From NCBI RefSeq assembly GCF_963678635.1, contig NC_087066.1, positions 67,777,477-67,841,476 of the forward strand: a stretch of DNA of 64,000 nucleotides, read 5' to 3'. This stretch comes from Symsagittifera roscoffensis (Eukaryota; Xenacoelomorpha; Acoela; Convolutidae). This document shows positions 35,000 to 48,552 of the stretch, piece by piece. The stretch's first letter is position 1. Each line of letters begins with the position of its first letter. A program made the translations under genes and the position numbers. Under the pieces are notes generated by a model. It searched no databases, had not been told where the DNA came from, and worked only from the letters and a program-made list of their open reading frames with translations.

Positions 35000-37900
35000 G
35001 CAATTGTTTTGTTAGCTAGTGGTGAAAAAGAAGCAAAACGTATGTTGTTTTCGAGTAGATAGAAAAAGAACAGCAAATGAGCAACCAACTCAATTGAATT
35101 AAGTCTACATGATTTTCATTGTGGCCAATTTACTTTTTTCTACCGCCTTAATAATACTAGATATTAAATTAGATAATAACACATTTTGACACAAAGGCCG
35201 AGCGGAGCTTTGCACCACTTGCCAAGCTACTCAAAAACATAATGGTAAGCTAGCGTACAGAAAATGATACGGAAGCAGCTTATTAAAAAAGTAGATCTAC
35301 CAAAATATTCTCGTAAACGGGAAGAATAAATTTCTTTACAAATAATCAACATTAATAAAACTTCAAATAAAACGGGAATTTGAAATGTAAATACGCTCGT
35401 AAAAAGTCTGTTGGTTTATGAATCCACATTTAAGGAAAATAAAATTCAATTTTTGCTTCTTTCGAACTTTTGTAATTGAAGAGCGAAATCAGAGCTTCAA
35501 ATGGTTAAGCAAATGAATTTAAAGTAAGCTTTAAAAGTAAAAGTAACTAAAAATCAAAGTGGTAGAAATCAAACGTTAGCGTGAGTTACTTTTTAAATTT
35601 TAAAAACGCTAACTAATTTGGTGACACAGAAGCGAAGCGGAACTTTGCACCGATTGCGATCAACACAATCATAGAAAAAAAAACATCGTAGAAAAAGAGT
35701 CGTAAAAAAGAAAAAAGTTGAAAAATTGTTCGTACGTCAATCGATCAATGACACCGAGGGCCCCAGCTGTGGGACGATATGCATAATTTCAAAAATTAGA
35801 CTTTGCCCAAAACCTTAGTTATTTCTCAACTAAAATAAGTGAGAAGAGTAAAAAAAATTTGAGATCTTAGAATTTCCCAAAAATCTAATTTTCCTCTTAC
35901 AAAAAAAGTTAAGGAGTAAACGCTTCTACAGGAAAAATTCGCGCAACCGCGTCTTTCGATTGAAACTTGCATCTCAAATTTGATAGGGTAGTTTTTAAGA
36001 AAATTCAAAAAATTTTTGAAAAATAATCGAAGTTCAACAACTTGATTTTCTGATATCTGCAAATTTGTTCTGCTAATAGCACGTTATGGCCGCTGAAGTA
36101 GAGAATATTCCTAAAATCTGGTTTCTCGATTGAACACTTACGGTAAGAATTGGCGCGATAATTTTCGAAATAAATAAGAAGAAAATTTCACTTGCTTGAA
36201 GGCAATGACTTTTTTCTAAAAGGATCTGAGCGTACCAAAATATAAAGTTAGGCCTCGAACAACCTGTTGTGTAGATTAAACCTATGATATCAGGTTTGGC
36301 AAGATAGTTATTGAGAAAATACAAAAAGCGGTCAGCAAACCAGAATTTTGATTTTTCCGAATATTAAAGCTTTTTTAATTAAAAAAAAAATTGGAGCCAC
36401 TTCTGCGGAAAAAAACAGCCTGAAATTTCGATTGGAAACAAAAACTCAGACTTGGCATGGTAATTCTCGAGGAATGTCGAAAGGTCGAAAGGTTTCAAAA
36501 ACGGTCAAAATCCAAAACTTTGACTACAGAGGACCTTATATTTTTTGTGCCAACAAAGTTTGGACGTAGACGCGTAGGCAAAGTAGTTTTCCACAATATG
36601 TTTTTGAATTGAGGCCAAAATCTCAGATATAGGAGGGTATTTTCTGGTAAAATTCATAAAGTTTAGAAAAAATAGGCTCAAAAACAAAAGATTGACTTTT
36701 CCGAGGACGTTAATTTGTGTAGAAAAGTTTGGGTGTAGCCGCTTCTTGAAGGAATTTTTTCAAATTCTGTCTAATCATTGAATCCAAAATTGCAGAATTG
36801 GTAGGTTAGTTTTTTTTAAAATGATAAAACAAAGTGAAAAATATCAGTAAAATATTCACCCCACAGGCTTTTTTGAAGACCGTGAACAAAAGGGTAAAGC
36901 AAAAAGTGACCAAAAGAGTAAACAGGCACACAATGGTGTAGGCAGTCTTTCAATGGATACCCTTTTTTTAAAATCGGTATGAGGTTTTTAAGAAAAAAGA
37001 AATTTTTTTTTGCAAAAAGTGAGAAAATTTGCTTCAGTAAATTAGTACCCAAGTAGTAGGTAGTAATAGTTTAAAATGAAACTTCGTGAAATTGAGCATG
37101 TCAGCTGCATAGCAGGATTAAAGTGACTCAACTGATTTTTTAAAACTATTTGTTAACTCGAAAAAAATTTCTATTCCGATTTGAAAACGCTTGCTAATCG
37201 CAAGCATTAAAATTTTTTTCAATTACTAGTAATTTTTTCTAAACAATCAAAATGTTGCTATCAAAACAAATTAACAAATCAATTGAAAAAAAATTGAGCA
37301 GTAAAAAAAATTTTGTTATGATAATCATTACGAGAGCAAACTGTGCATTTTGTGAATTGTAAGCGGATTCCGCAACAAGGACGCTCCCTTTGTTCTTCTT
37401 TTGTTCTTTCATTTTTTTGAACGTTCCGACAAAGTTTTAGCATGTTTAAAAACTTATCTCTGGAATCCAGTAACATACAGACACAAAATGTTGCGCCTAT
37501 CTAGTGCACAGTTTGGCCTTGTAATGATATCTACATTTGATTGCATTACGACGCTTTCCCATAATGAGATCTAAGTCCAAACAATGGTGAACTTAAGTGA
37601 ATAAAAAAGACAAAATAGTCAACAGAGAGTCGGCACTTTGCCAATGAGTTCAAACAAACCCACGAGAATGACAGTTTGAGGATCCAAGTTAACCCAAAAT
37701 TGAGTTATATTTCTGCACTTCAAGAATATTTCATGACTGAAATTTTTTCAGAAAATTAGCACAATTGGAGAAATGTGGATCAAAAGTAAGCGCCTTATTC
37801 TAACGGCAAGTCTGAAAACTAAAGTGCACTCTTGAAAGTGAAAGCAGTTGGTGGAATTCCTCATAGACGAAGGATCAAATGGGCGAAACAAAAATCACCC

Positions 37901-38529
37901 AATCAGATTGCAGTATTGCCAAATTTGGAAAAAAAAGCGTAAAATTTTTAAAAAAAAACTATTCCAGGGACCTAATACTTATACTGGCTGAATATAAAAA
38001 CGGTGGAAAAGTGCTAATTTTTCATATTGTAATACTGACGCCGGCGAATTGGAACAGATTTTATATTTCAAAGATTTCGCTATAAAAGAAGAAAATTATT
38101 GCTGCATTAAATTCCTTTAAATTGAACGCAAATTTTTCATTGTAATAAATGTCTTTCGACTGTTTTTCTTTTTGGGCCTTCGCCCATGAGTATAACCCCC
38201 AAAGCAGGTCATTTTTTGCACTCTCGTATTTGGAGAATCTTATTTGCTTTCCTTTTAGCAATCAAAATTGAACTGAAATTAAAGCAAATTAAATTTTATT
38301 AGCAAATGACACTTGAACATTTTAAGTACCGGAAAACTCGGCTTGCTTTCATATCAATTAAATGCACAAGAGTACTTTTCAACAAAATCAGAAATCTGGA
38401 AAAGAACCCGAGTCGAGATTTTTCACCTAATTTGAAGTAAGATTTGAGCGGTTTGAGCGGTTTTTTTAGACGATTGCGCTCAAAATCTTGCTTCAAAATG
38501 AGCGGTTTAAGCGGGTTTTGAACGGTTTA
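35000..38529. other. No gene seen; diverged AT-rich repeats
   Basis: Open frames are all short and without motifs. A GC-richer word of the type GCGGARCTTTGCACC recurs at about 35207 and 35636, and phrases like GATTTTTCCGA/GACTTTTCCGAGGAC recur at 36340-36710, which suggests old repeats. The MITE-like copy at 37850-38201 is the only defined element. Confidence 0.5.
37850..38201. mobile_element. Inverted-repeat element (MITE-like), copy 2
   Basis: Shares with 27569-27915 the order of the landmarks CCTCATA.GCG, AATTTGGAAA, CTGAATATAAAAACG, GCCGAATTGGAAC.-like, TTTTATATTTCAAA and TTCGCCCAT, at roughly 70 percent by eye. Both copies are about 350 bases, so the element has defined ends. Confidence 0.6.
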
Positions 38530-39946
38530 TCTATCTATAAGGCCTGCAAGTACTATTCTTGAATTTGATTGCCTGAATTGTATATGTTTCAACCGAGGGA
38601 ACTCTCTCCTCCCTGAATCAGTTTAGGGGGAGATTGTTCACTTGGTCCAAAAAATGATTTAAATCTTTCAGTTTCTTGTACGTTTGTCCGTTTTATTGGC
38701 TTTTTAGTTTTTTCTAACACAAATTTAGCACGAAATGACAGAGTAAACGTGATCTGCGGATTAAAGTTATGTACAATAAATTACTTAACTAAAATATAGC
38801 TACACTTTTTAATTACTCAAGCCTTGAAAATGTTTCATATTGGCAGAAATTTTTCTATTTTAATTAGATGTTACCATGTATTTTAATAAATTGCCTAAAA
38901 AAGTCGTTCTTAATATTGCTGCAAAAATGCCACCAATGAAATGAAACGTTTTGTGTGCAACTCGACAAGAAAAAAAAACAGAAATACGTTTAACGACACT
39001 ACGCTGCGCTTATGAAAGAATACAATACATATTGAAACAAGACTTCTCGTATCAGGGTTAAGCCCTGAGTGTTCCGACTGCCTTTTAAGGTCCATGGAGC
39101 AGTAAAACATGAAAATATTAAATGTAGAAAAAAATGAAATTTTTTTTTTCAAAATTGAGATTTTTTGTGAAAACATCCCCAATCACGCCATATAAAGTAC
39201 AAAATGATAGATTGTGCAACATACCTATTATGGCAAATAAGCTGCCTTCAACCAACTTTGAACTAGTTCTAAGACGGGTTAATTATCAGCTTACGCGTTA
39301 ATAGTGCGAAGTATATCGCGCGTTGACTGTCCCAAATTGGCAAAAATGGCATTCTTTAAACTAAACCACCATACGTTTAAAAAAAAATGATCACAGGTTA
39401 AAATATCTGGTAAAATTTAAGATCAAGAGAGCAATACTTTTCGAATGATATAAAAAAATTCTGTTAAAAAAGGCTAGTTAAAAATTTGTTCGAAATTTGT
39501 CTGAAAAAAAAACCACCTCGAGCACAAATATTCCGCTATTTTCGCTACGAAAGTCGCAACATCAGGACTGCTAGTATCAGGGCAAAACCCTAAATATTCT
39601 GACTGCCTTTTAATGGCTATGCGTTTTAGTTTCGAAAGCTTAGTTATAGCTCGAAATGCGAAATGTGTTATCTAAAACAGCGTTGTTTCTTCAGATTTTT
39701 CATTCTATTGATGAGATGAAGCTTAACAGTTGCTATTCCCAATTTTAAATAATTTAAGTAATTATTGTGTTCGGTGAAACTTTATAAAAAAAATTGCCGG
39801 TTGAACTTTTGATTCTATTTGCAAGATGCTAATGGCTTCCGATTTTCATTTTTCTAGTTCCGACAATTTCAGTTGAGTCAAATTTCTCCAGTGCCAATTC
39901 AAGTTCATAAGAAAATTCGGCCCATGAGATCAATCTCTCCCTAAAA

Positions 39947-40105
39947 GACCAAGTGCACAACCTCCATCGTAAAATTAAACGGCAAGCTCAAACTGTAAGG
40001 CCTGCATGTACTTTTCTTAAATTTGATTGCCTGAATTGTATATGTTTTAACCAAGGGAACTCTCTCCTCCCTAAATCAGTTTAGGGGGAGATTGTTCACT
40101 TGGTC
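39947..40105. mobile_element. 159-bp inverted-repeat element in the array, copy 1
   Basis: The left end GACCAAGTGCACAACCTCC and the complement of the right end GACCAAGTGAACAATCTCC match at 17 of 19 bases. The interior includes the conserved word AAGGCCTGCATGTACT. Sister copies are at 41968-42125 and 49771-49929, and a right-end-only copy ends at 38647. It may be a MITE that spread, or simply was copied, with the array. Confidence 0.6.
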
Positions 40106-41967
40106 CAATAAACCATTGAAATTTTTCAATTTTTAGTAAATTTGAGCGTTTTGTTTGTCTTTTTGAGCTTTTTTCAACTGAAGTTTAGCGTGAAGGGACA
40201 GAGTAAACAAGATCTGAGGATTAAAAATAGGTACATTAAGTTACTTAAATAAAATTTAGCTAAACTTTTTAATTTCTTTAGCCTTGAAAATGATTCATAT
40301 TGGCAGTTTTTGTTTCTATTTCAATTGGAGGTTACCATGTATTTTAATAAGCTGCCTAAGTGAGTCGTTCATGATATTGCTGCAAAAATGCCACCAATGA
40401 AATGAAACGTTTTGGGTGCAATTCGATAAGAAAAAAAAAACAGAATTACGTTTAATGGCACTACGCTGCGCTTATGAAAGATTACAATACATTTTGAATT
40501 CAGACTGCTCGTATCAGAGTTAAGCCCTGTGTGTTCCGATTGCCTTTTAAGGTCCATAGAGCAGAAATATCATGAAAAATTTGAATGTAGAAAAAAATAT
40601 ATATCTGTAAAAATATCTGTTCAAATTGGCCAATGAGTTGCAATGGGCGAGAAGTTTGAAAACGTTCCAGAGTGGTTTCAAATTATAAGTTAACCGTCTT
40701 AAGAATAAATTAAATTTTAGATTCCCATGTTTTTTCATCAAAAAGCTGAAAAAAATATGATGCGCTAATTTGCTATGCTAGCAGCGAATTATTTGCTGGA
40801 ACCGCCCTAACTTTTTTGACAAAAACTGGTAGTAAAACATTTTGGTAAAAAGGTAGAAAAATTAATTTTTTGAATTCACTTCTGAACCTCAAAAAAACGA
40901 GTTGCAAAAAAGGCCAGTATTCCAATTCATTGATTTTTTTTAAAAACGATCACGCTATGTCTGGCTGCAGAACAACCAAAACATTTATATAAAAAAACCT
41001 ACCAAGCAACTGGTTTTTAGATTTATTAAATTATATATTAAAAATCTGGACGAGAGAAAGTTGACAGCAAGCAACTGCTCTTTCCATATTTTATATCGAG
41101 ACTTCTTTATCGTTCAGACCAGTGAAAATGGGGAGAAACTTTGAATTCAGGTGTGTTTTATGTTATTTCTTTTTGTATTTTCGTTTTCCCCGGAAAATCA
41201 GGTAAAATATTTGATAAATTACAAAATGATAGATTGCGCAACAAATCTATTATGGCGCATAATGTGCTTTCAACCAATTTTGAACGAGTTCTAGGACGTG
41301 TTAAATATCCGCTGACGCGTTAATAGCGCAAAGTATATCGCGCGTTAACTGTCTCAAATTGGCAAAAATGGCATTCTTTAAACTTAACCCCACATCAGTT
41401 TTAAAAAATGATCACAGGTGGTTAAATTATCTGTTAAAATTTGATCTCAAGAGAGCAATACTTTTCGAATGATAAAAAAAATTCTGTTAAAAAAGGCTAG
41501 TTACAAATTTGTTCGAAATTTGTCTGAAAAAAAAACCACTCCGAGCACAAATATTCCGCTACTTTCGTTACGAAAGTCGCAAGAACAGGACTGCCAGTAT
41601 CAGGGCAAAACCCTAAATACTCTGTGTGCCAGTTAATGTCTATGCGTTTTAGTTTTGAAAGCTTAGTTAAAGTTCAAAATGCGAAATGTGTTATCTAAAA
41701 CAGCGTTGTTTCTTCTGGTTTTTCATTCTATTGATGAAATGAAGCTAAGCAATTGCTATTCCCCATTACAAATAAATTAGGTATTAATTGTGTTCGCTGA
41801 AACTTAATCAAAAAATTGCCGGTTGAGCTTTTGATAGTATTTGCGAGATGTTAATTGCTTCCGATTTTCATTTTTCTTGTTCGACAACTTCAGTTGAGTC
41901 AAATTTTTCCAGTGCCATTTCAAGTTCACGAAAACATTCGACCCATGAGATCAATCTCCCCCTAAAA

Positions 41968-42125
41968 GACCAAGTGCACAACCTCCATCCTAAAATTAAA
42001 CGGCAAGCTTAAACTGTAAGGCCTGCATGTACTATTCTTAAATTTGATTGGCTGAATTGTATATGTTTTAACCAAGGAAACTATCTCCCCCTATATCAGT
42101 TTAGGGGGAAGTTGTTCACTTGGTC
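41968..42125. mobile_element. 159-bp inverted-repeat element in the array, copy 2
   Basis: Same termini as 39947-40105, with a few substitutions in the right end (GGGGGAAGTTGTTCACTTGG). Confidence 0.55.
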
Positions 42126-43681
42126 CAAAAAAAAACATTTAAATCTTTCTTTTTCTAGTAAATTTGTGCGTTTCGTTTGGCTTTCCAGCTTTTTCTAACT
42201 GAAGTTTAGTGTGAAATGACAGAGTAAACGTGATGTGAGGATTAGGTACGTGAAGTTACTTAATAAAATTTAGCTACAGTTTTCAATTACTTTAGCCTTG
42301 AAAATGTTTCATATTGGCAGAACTTTTTCTATTTTAATTAGATGTTACCATGTATTTTAATAATTTGCCTCTTCTTGATATTGCTGCAAAGATGCCACCA
42401 ATGAAATGAAACGTTTTGTGTGCAATTCGACAAGAAAAAAAAACAGAAATACGTTTAACGACACTACGCTGCGCTTATGAAAGATTACAATACATTTTGA
42501 AACAAGACTGCTCGTATCAGAGTTAAGCCCTGAGTGTTCCGATTGCCTTTTAAGGTCCATGGAGCAGAAATATCATGAAAAATTTGAATGTAGAAAAAAA
42601 ATATATCTAATTTTTTTTTCAAATTTAAGATTTTTGTGAAAACACCCCCCAACACGCCATATAAAGTACAAAATGATAGATTGTCCAACAAATCTATTAT
42701 GGCGAATAAGCTGCTTTCAACCAATTTTGAACTATTTCTAAGACGGGTTAAATATCCGCTTACGCGTTAATAGCGCAAAGTATATCGCGCGTTAACTGTC
42801 CCAAATTGGCAAAAAGGGCATTCTTTGATCTAAACCCCCATACATTTTGAAAAATGATCACAGGTAAAAATATCTGTTCAAATTTTAGCTCAGGACAACA
42901 AAACTTTTTTAAATGATATAAAAAAATTTGGTTAAACATGGTTAGTTAAAAATTTGTTCGAAATTTGTCTGAAAAAAGACCCCACCGAGAACAAATATAC
43001 CGTTACTTTCGTTTCGAAAGTCGAAACAATAATTTATTTTAACCTTTCAAACTTAAAAACTATTTGCTAAAGCAAAGAAAACAAAAACCAATCACACGAC
43101 CTAAACAAGTGTTTTCACTTCGTTCATTCGCAGTTAATCACTGAAAAATGTCCCAGCATGATCGGACAACGGTAATTAGTAATAAAAAAACGTATGCGTT
43201 TTTTGGCTTCTGTCAGGGAATTAGAAACAAAGTTCAAAAAAATAACATAATAACGGTTCAATTTATTTCAAAAGTAGGATCAGGTCGGGAAAGCATTAGT
43301 TTCTCATTCACCCCTTTCAGACTTCTCAAGACGTCCTGCGGTTTCTACGGACCGAGATTGGATTTTAATATGGCCAATGAGTTGCAATGGGCGATATGTT
43401 TGAAAAGGTTCCACAGTGGTTTCAAACTATGAGTTAACCGTCTTAAGAATAAATTAAATTTTAGATTCCCATGTTTTTTCATCAAAACGCTGAAAAAAAA
43501 TGATCACGCTATGTCTAGCTGCAGAACAACCAAAACATGTATATAAAAAAACCTACCAAGCAACTGGTTTTTAGATTTATTAAATTATATATTAAAAATC
43601 TGGCCGAGAGAAAGTTGACAGCAAGCAACTGCTCTTTCCATATTTTATATCGAAACTTCTGTATCGTTCTGACTAGTGAAA

Positions 43682-43756
43682 ATGGGGAGAAACATTGAAT
43701 TCAGGTGTGTTTTAGTGTTATTTCATTTTGTATTTTCGTTTTCCTCGGAAAATCAG
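43682..43756 (+). CDS. Signal-peptide-like first exon, type 1 copy
   Basis: The ATG opens 25 codons (MGRNIEFR, then CVLVLFHFVFSF, then SSENQ) that stop exactly at CAG|GTAATA. A short basic start, a hydrophobic core and a polar end give the layout of a secretory signal peptide. About 145 bases upstream is a TATATAAAAAAACC box shared by the copies. Other type 1 copies are at 47477-47551 and 51641-51715; the one at 41128 is frameshifted. No downstream exon in the right phase could be assigned with confidence. Confidence 0.4.
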
Positions 43757-43859
43757 GTAATATTATTAATCATCGGAATGGTTTAGGTGATATATCATAT
43801 ATAATCACTTTCAGTTGTAGTTTGAACGTAGTTTAACTGTCGAGAGAAACTGATTTGAA

Positions 43860-43943
43860 ATGTTTGAGTTTGGAAGAAGCTTTGAATTCAGGTGTGTTTT
43901 AGAGTTATTTCATTTTGTATTTTCGTTTTCCACGGAAAATCAG
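43860..43943 (+). CDS. Signal-peptide-like first exon, type 2 copy
   Basis: Tandem relative of the preceding exon, about 180 bases downstream. It has 28 codons starting MFEFGRSFEFR, with the core CVLELFHFVFSF and STENQ before CAG|GTAAAA. The Glu inside the core weakens it as a signal peptide. Further type 2 copies are at 45382-45465 and 51819-51902; the one at 47657 is broken. Confidence 0.3.
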
Positions 43944-45381
43944 GTAAAATAATTAATCATTGGAATGGTTCAGGTGATAGAACATATTAAATCACTTTCA
44001 GTTGCAGTTTGAACTTTTTTTAACTGTCAAAAAAAAAACTGATTTGAATTGTATAATATTGGCCTTTTTTTTGAGCGCTGAAGCTTACAAAGCTTAATTA
44101 GGCTACATTTATGCCATTAGATGTTAGTTTTTTTGAAGTATAATTAGTTTTTGGAGTTTAGGGGGAGAATGTTCACGTGTTCCAAAGAACCATTGAAATC
44201 TTTCTGTTTCTAGTAAATTTGAGCGTTTTGTTTGGCTTTTCAGCTTTTTCTTACTGAAGCTTAGCGTGAAATGACAGAGTAAACGTGATCTGAGGATTAA
44301 AAATAGGTACATTAAGTTACTTAAATAAAATTTCGCTAAACTTTTTAATTTCTTTAGCCTTGAAAACGATTCATATTGGCAGTTTTTTTTTCTTTTTCAA
44401 TTGGATGTTACCATGTATTTTAATAAGTTGCCAATGAAATGAAACGTTTTGTGTTTTAATTAGATGTTACCATGTATTTTAATAATTTGCCTAAAGAAGT
44501 CGTTCTTGATATTGCTGCAAAAATACCACCAATGAAATGAAACGTTTTGTGTGCAATTCGACAAGAAAAAAAAACAGAAATACGTTTAACGACACTACGC
44601 TGCGCTTATGAAAGAATACAATACATTTTGAAACAAGACTGCTCGTATCAGAGTTAAACCCTGAGTGTTCCGACTGCCTTTTACGGTCCATGGAGCAGTA
44701 ATAACATTAAAAATTGGAATTAAAAAAATGAATTATTTTTTTTCTCAAATTTGAGATTTTTTGTGAAAACATCCCCCAACACGCCATATAAAGTACAAAA
44801 TGATAGATTGCGCAACAAATCTATTATGGCAAAAAGCTGCCTACAACCAATTTTGAACTAGTTCTAAGACGGGTTAAATATCAGCTTACGCGTTAATAGC
44901 GCGAAGTATATCGCGCGTTAACTGTCCCAAATCGGCAAACAAGGCATTCTTTAAACTAAACCCCCATAAGTTTAAAAAAACGTTGTTTCTTCAGATTTTT
45001 CATTCCATTGATGAGATGAAGCTAAGCAATTGCTATTCCTAATTACAAATAAATTAAATATTAATTGTTTTCGCTGAAACTTCATAAAAAATGCCGATTG
45101 AGCTTTTGATAGTGTTTGCGAGATGTTAATTGCTTCCGGTTTTCATTTTTCTTGTTCCGACCATTTCAGTTGAGTCAAATTTTTCCAGTGCCAATTCAAG
45201 TTCAAGAAAAAATTCGGCCCATGAGATCAATCTCCCCCCAAAAGACCAAGTGAACAACCTCCAGTCCAAAATTAAAGGGCAAACTCAAACTGTAAGACCT
45301 GCATGTACTATTCTTAAATTTGATTGGCTGAATTGTATATGTTTTAACCAAGGGAAGTCTCTCCTGCCTAAATCAATTGAA

Positions 45382-45465
45382 ATGTTTGAGTTTGGAAGAA
45401 GCTTTGAATTCAGGTGTGTTTTAGAGTTGTTTCATTTTGTATTTTCGTTTTCCATGGAAAATCAG
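45382..45465 (+). CDS. Signal-peptide-like first exon, type 2 copy
   Basis: Differs from 43860-43943 at a few bases only (SMENQ at the end) and keeps the GTAAAA donor. Here it directly follows the left part of the 159-bp element, so its usual promoter region is missing. Confidence 0.25.
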
Positions 45466-46190
45466 GTAAAATAATTAATCATTGGAATGGTTCAGGTGAT
45501 AGAACATATTAAATCACTTTCAGTTGCAGTTTGAACTTTTTTTAACTGTCAAAAAAAAAACTGATTTGAATTGTATAATATTGGCCTTTTTTTTGAGCGC
45601 TGAAGCTTACAAAGCTTAATTAGGCTACATTTATGCCATTAGATGTTAGTTTTTTTGAAGTATAATTAGTTTTTGGAGTTTAGGGGGAGAATGTTCACGT
45701 GGTCCAAAGAACCATTGAAATCTTTCTGTTTCTAGTAAATTTTAGCGTTTTGTTTGGCTTTTTGAGCTTTTTCTAACTGAAGTTTAGCGTGAAATGACAG
45801 AGTAAACGTGATCTGAGGATTAAAAATAGGTACATTAAGTTACTTAAATAAACCTTAGCTAAATTTTTTAATTACGTTAGCCTTGAAAATGATTCATATT
45901 GGCAGTTTTTGTTTCTGTTTTAATTGGAGGTTACCATGTATTTTAATAAGTTGCCTAAGTGAGTCGTTCATGATATTGCTGCAAAAATGCCACCAATGAT
46001 ATGTAACGTTTTGTGTGCAATTCGATAAGAAAAAAAACAGAAATACGTTTAATGACACTACGCTGCGCTGATGACAGAATACAACACATTTTGAAACAAG
46101 ACTGCTCGTATCACGGTTAAGCCCTGAGTGTTCCGGTTGCCTTTTAAGGTCGATGGAGCAGTAATAACATGAAAAATTTAAATGTAAAAA

Positions 46191-46206
46191 TATATATATA
46201 TATATA
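46191..46206. repeat. (TA)n tract in an array copy
   Basis: Eight TA units at the same place within the array segment as the tracts at 48553-48598 and 50415-50430. Confidence 0.8.
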
Positions 46207-47476
46207 TTTTCAAATGTAAGATTTTGTGTGAAAACACGCCCCAACACTCCATATAAAGTACAAAATGATAGATTGTGCAACAAATCTATTATGGCGAATA
46301 AGCTGCTTTCAACCAATTTTGAACTATTTCTAATTCGGGTTAAATATCAGCTTACGCGTTAATAGCGCAAAGTATATTGCGCGTTAACTGTCCCAAGTTG
46401 GCAAAAAGGGCATTCTTTGAACTAAACCCCCATACATTTAGAAAAACGATCACAGGTAAAAATATCTGTTCAAATTTCAGCTCAGGACAACAATACTTTT
46501 TTGATATTTTGAATGATATGAAAAAATTTGGTTAAACATGGTTAGTTAAAAGTTTGTTCAAAATTTGTCTGAAAAAAGACTACGCCGAGCACAAATATAC
46601 CGTTACTTTCGTTTCGAAAGTCGAAACAATAATATATTTTAACCTGTCAAATTTAAAAACTATTTTCTGAAGCAAAGAAAACAAAAACCAATCACACGAA
46701 CTAAACAAGTGTTTTCACTTCGTTCATTCGCAATTAATCACTGAAAAATATCCCAGCATGATCGGAAAACAGTAATCAGTGTTAAAAAACGTATGTATTT
46801 TTTGGCTTCTGTCAGGGAATTAGAAAAAAGTTCAAAAAATAACATAATAACAGCTCGATTTATTTCAAAAGTAGGATCAGGTCGAGAAAGCATTAGTTTC
46901 TCATTCACCCCTTCAAACTTCTCAATCGAACGAACGTCCTGCGGGTTTCCACGGACCGGGATTGGATTTTCAATATGGCCAATGAGTTGCAATGGGCGAG
47001 ATGTTTGAAAAGGCTCCACAGTGGTTTCAAATTATAAGTTAACCGTCTTAAGAATAAATTAAATTTTAGATTTCCCTGTTTTTTTTATCAAAAAGCTGGA
47101 AAAAATTTGATGCGCTAATTTGCTATGCTAGCAGCGAATTTTTTGCTGAAACCGCCAAAACATTTTTGACAAAAACTGGTAGTAAAACATTTTGGTAAAA
47201 TAGTAGAAAAATTATTTTTGTGAATTTACTTCTGAACCTCAAAAGAAACGAGTTGCAAAAAAGGCCAGTTTTCCAATTCATTGATTTTTTTAGAAATGAT
47301 CACGCTATGTCTGGCTGGAGAACAACCAAAACATTTCTAAAAAAAACCTACCAAGCAACTGCTTTTTAGATTTATTAAATTATATATTAGAAATCTGGCC
47401 GAGAGAAAGTTGACAGCAAGCAACTGCTCTTTCCATATTTTATATCGAGACTTCTTTATCGTTCTGACCAGTGAAA

Positions 47477-47551
47477 ATGGGGAGAAACTTTGAATTCAGG
47501 TGTGTTTTAGTGTTATTTCATTTTGTATTTTGGTTTTCTTCGGAAAATCAG
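47477..47551 (+). CDS. Signal-peptide-like first exon, type 1 copy with altered donor
   Basis: 25 codons open as in 43682-43756, with Trp in place of Ser in the core. The donor is CAG|GCAACA instead of GTAATA, a rare GC donor or a dead site. Confidence 0.3.
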
Positions 47552-48189
47552 GCAACATAATTAATCATCGGAATGTTTTAGGTGATATATCATATATAAT
47601 CATTTTCAGTTGTAGTTTGAACGTAGTTTAACTGTCGAGAGAAACTGATTTGAAATGGTTTGAGTTTGAGAGAAACTTTGAACTCAGGTGTGTTTAAGAG
47701 TTATTTCATTTTGTATTTTCGTTTTCCCCGGAAAATCAGGTAAAATATTTAATCATCGGAATGGTTTAGGTGATATATCATATTAAATCACTTTCAGTTG
47801 TAGTTTGAACTTTTTTAACTGTCGAGAGAAACTGATTTGAATTGTATAATTTTGGCTTTTTTTGAGCGCGGAGGCTTACAAAGCTTAATTAGGCTACATT
47901 TATGCCATTAGATGTTAGTCTTTTTGAAGTATAATTAGTTTTTGGAGTTTTTAAGCCCCAATTTGTGAATCGATAAGAAAAATTCAACGAACTACTGCAA
48001 AAAAAAATGAAATATTATTTGAAAATTTTTGTAACGAATTTTTTTGTTTTTCTAGTATTTTTTTACGAAAATTGTTTTCCCATCGGCCTATTTAACTATC
48101 AAGGTCAAATATAGTTCAGCTCTATTTTTTCATTCAAACCTTTTTTTATCTACCACGCAGAAAAAACTATCTGTAACTCTTGTAATGTT

Positions 48190-48466
48190 TTGGCTTTTCG
48201 ACAGATCAACATAGGGACTTCTAAAACATGAGCCAAGTGATGTTTCTTAAGCAAGGCAAAATACGATTTAGATTAACCGTGCAAAATTTTTTTCATCAAA
48301 CATGCAAAAAATTATACGTTGAAAAAGCCTTAAAATGTCAACAGAGTCTTGAACATTTGTCACAGGAAACATCAACTAAAAAAAAGATGTTTTTGGTGGA
48401 AAGAAAGCATGTTTTGAATGATAAGACACTTTATTTACATGTGAGCTCAGTTGAAAACGCATGTTA
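48190..48466 (+). mobile_element. Truncated LTR-like segment within the array
   Basis: From TGTAATGTTTTGGC to AACGCATGTTAAT this matches the left part of the LTR at 52341-52753 closely. It then breaks off into array sequence (CTCGTATCAGG). The last third of the LTR is missing. Its upstream flank is also shared with the 52-kb copy, so it may have been carried along by duplication. Confidence 0.55.
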
Positions 48467-48549
48467 ATCTCGTATCAGGTTTAAGCACTGAGTGTTCCTA
48501 TTGCCTTTTAAGGTCGATGGAGCAGTAATAACATGAAAAATTTAAATGT

Positions 48550-48552
<3 letters not shown>

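Noticed and set aside
48228-48467. 80-codon frame, similar to one at 52403, as a repeated gene
   Set aside because: It lies in LTR-like sequence, and the second copy is frameshifted after about 40 codons.
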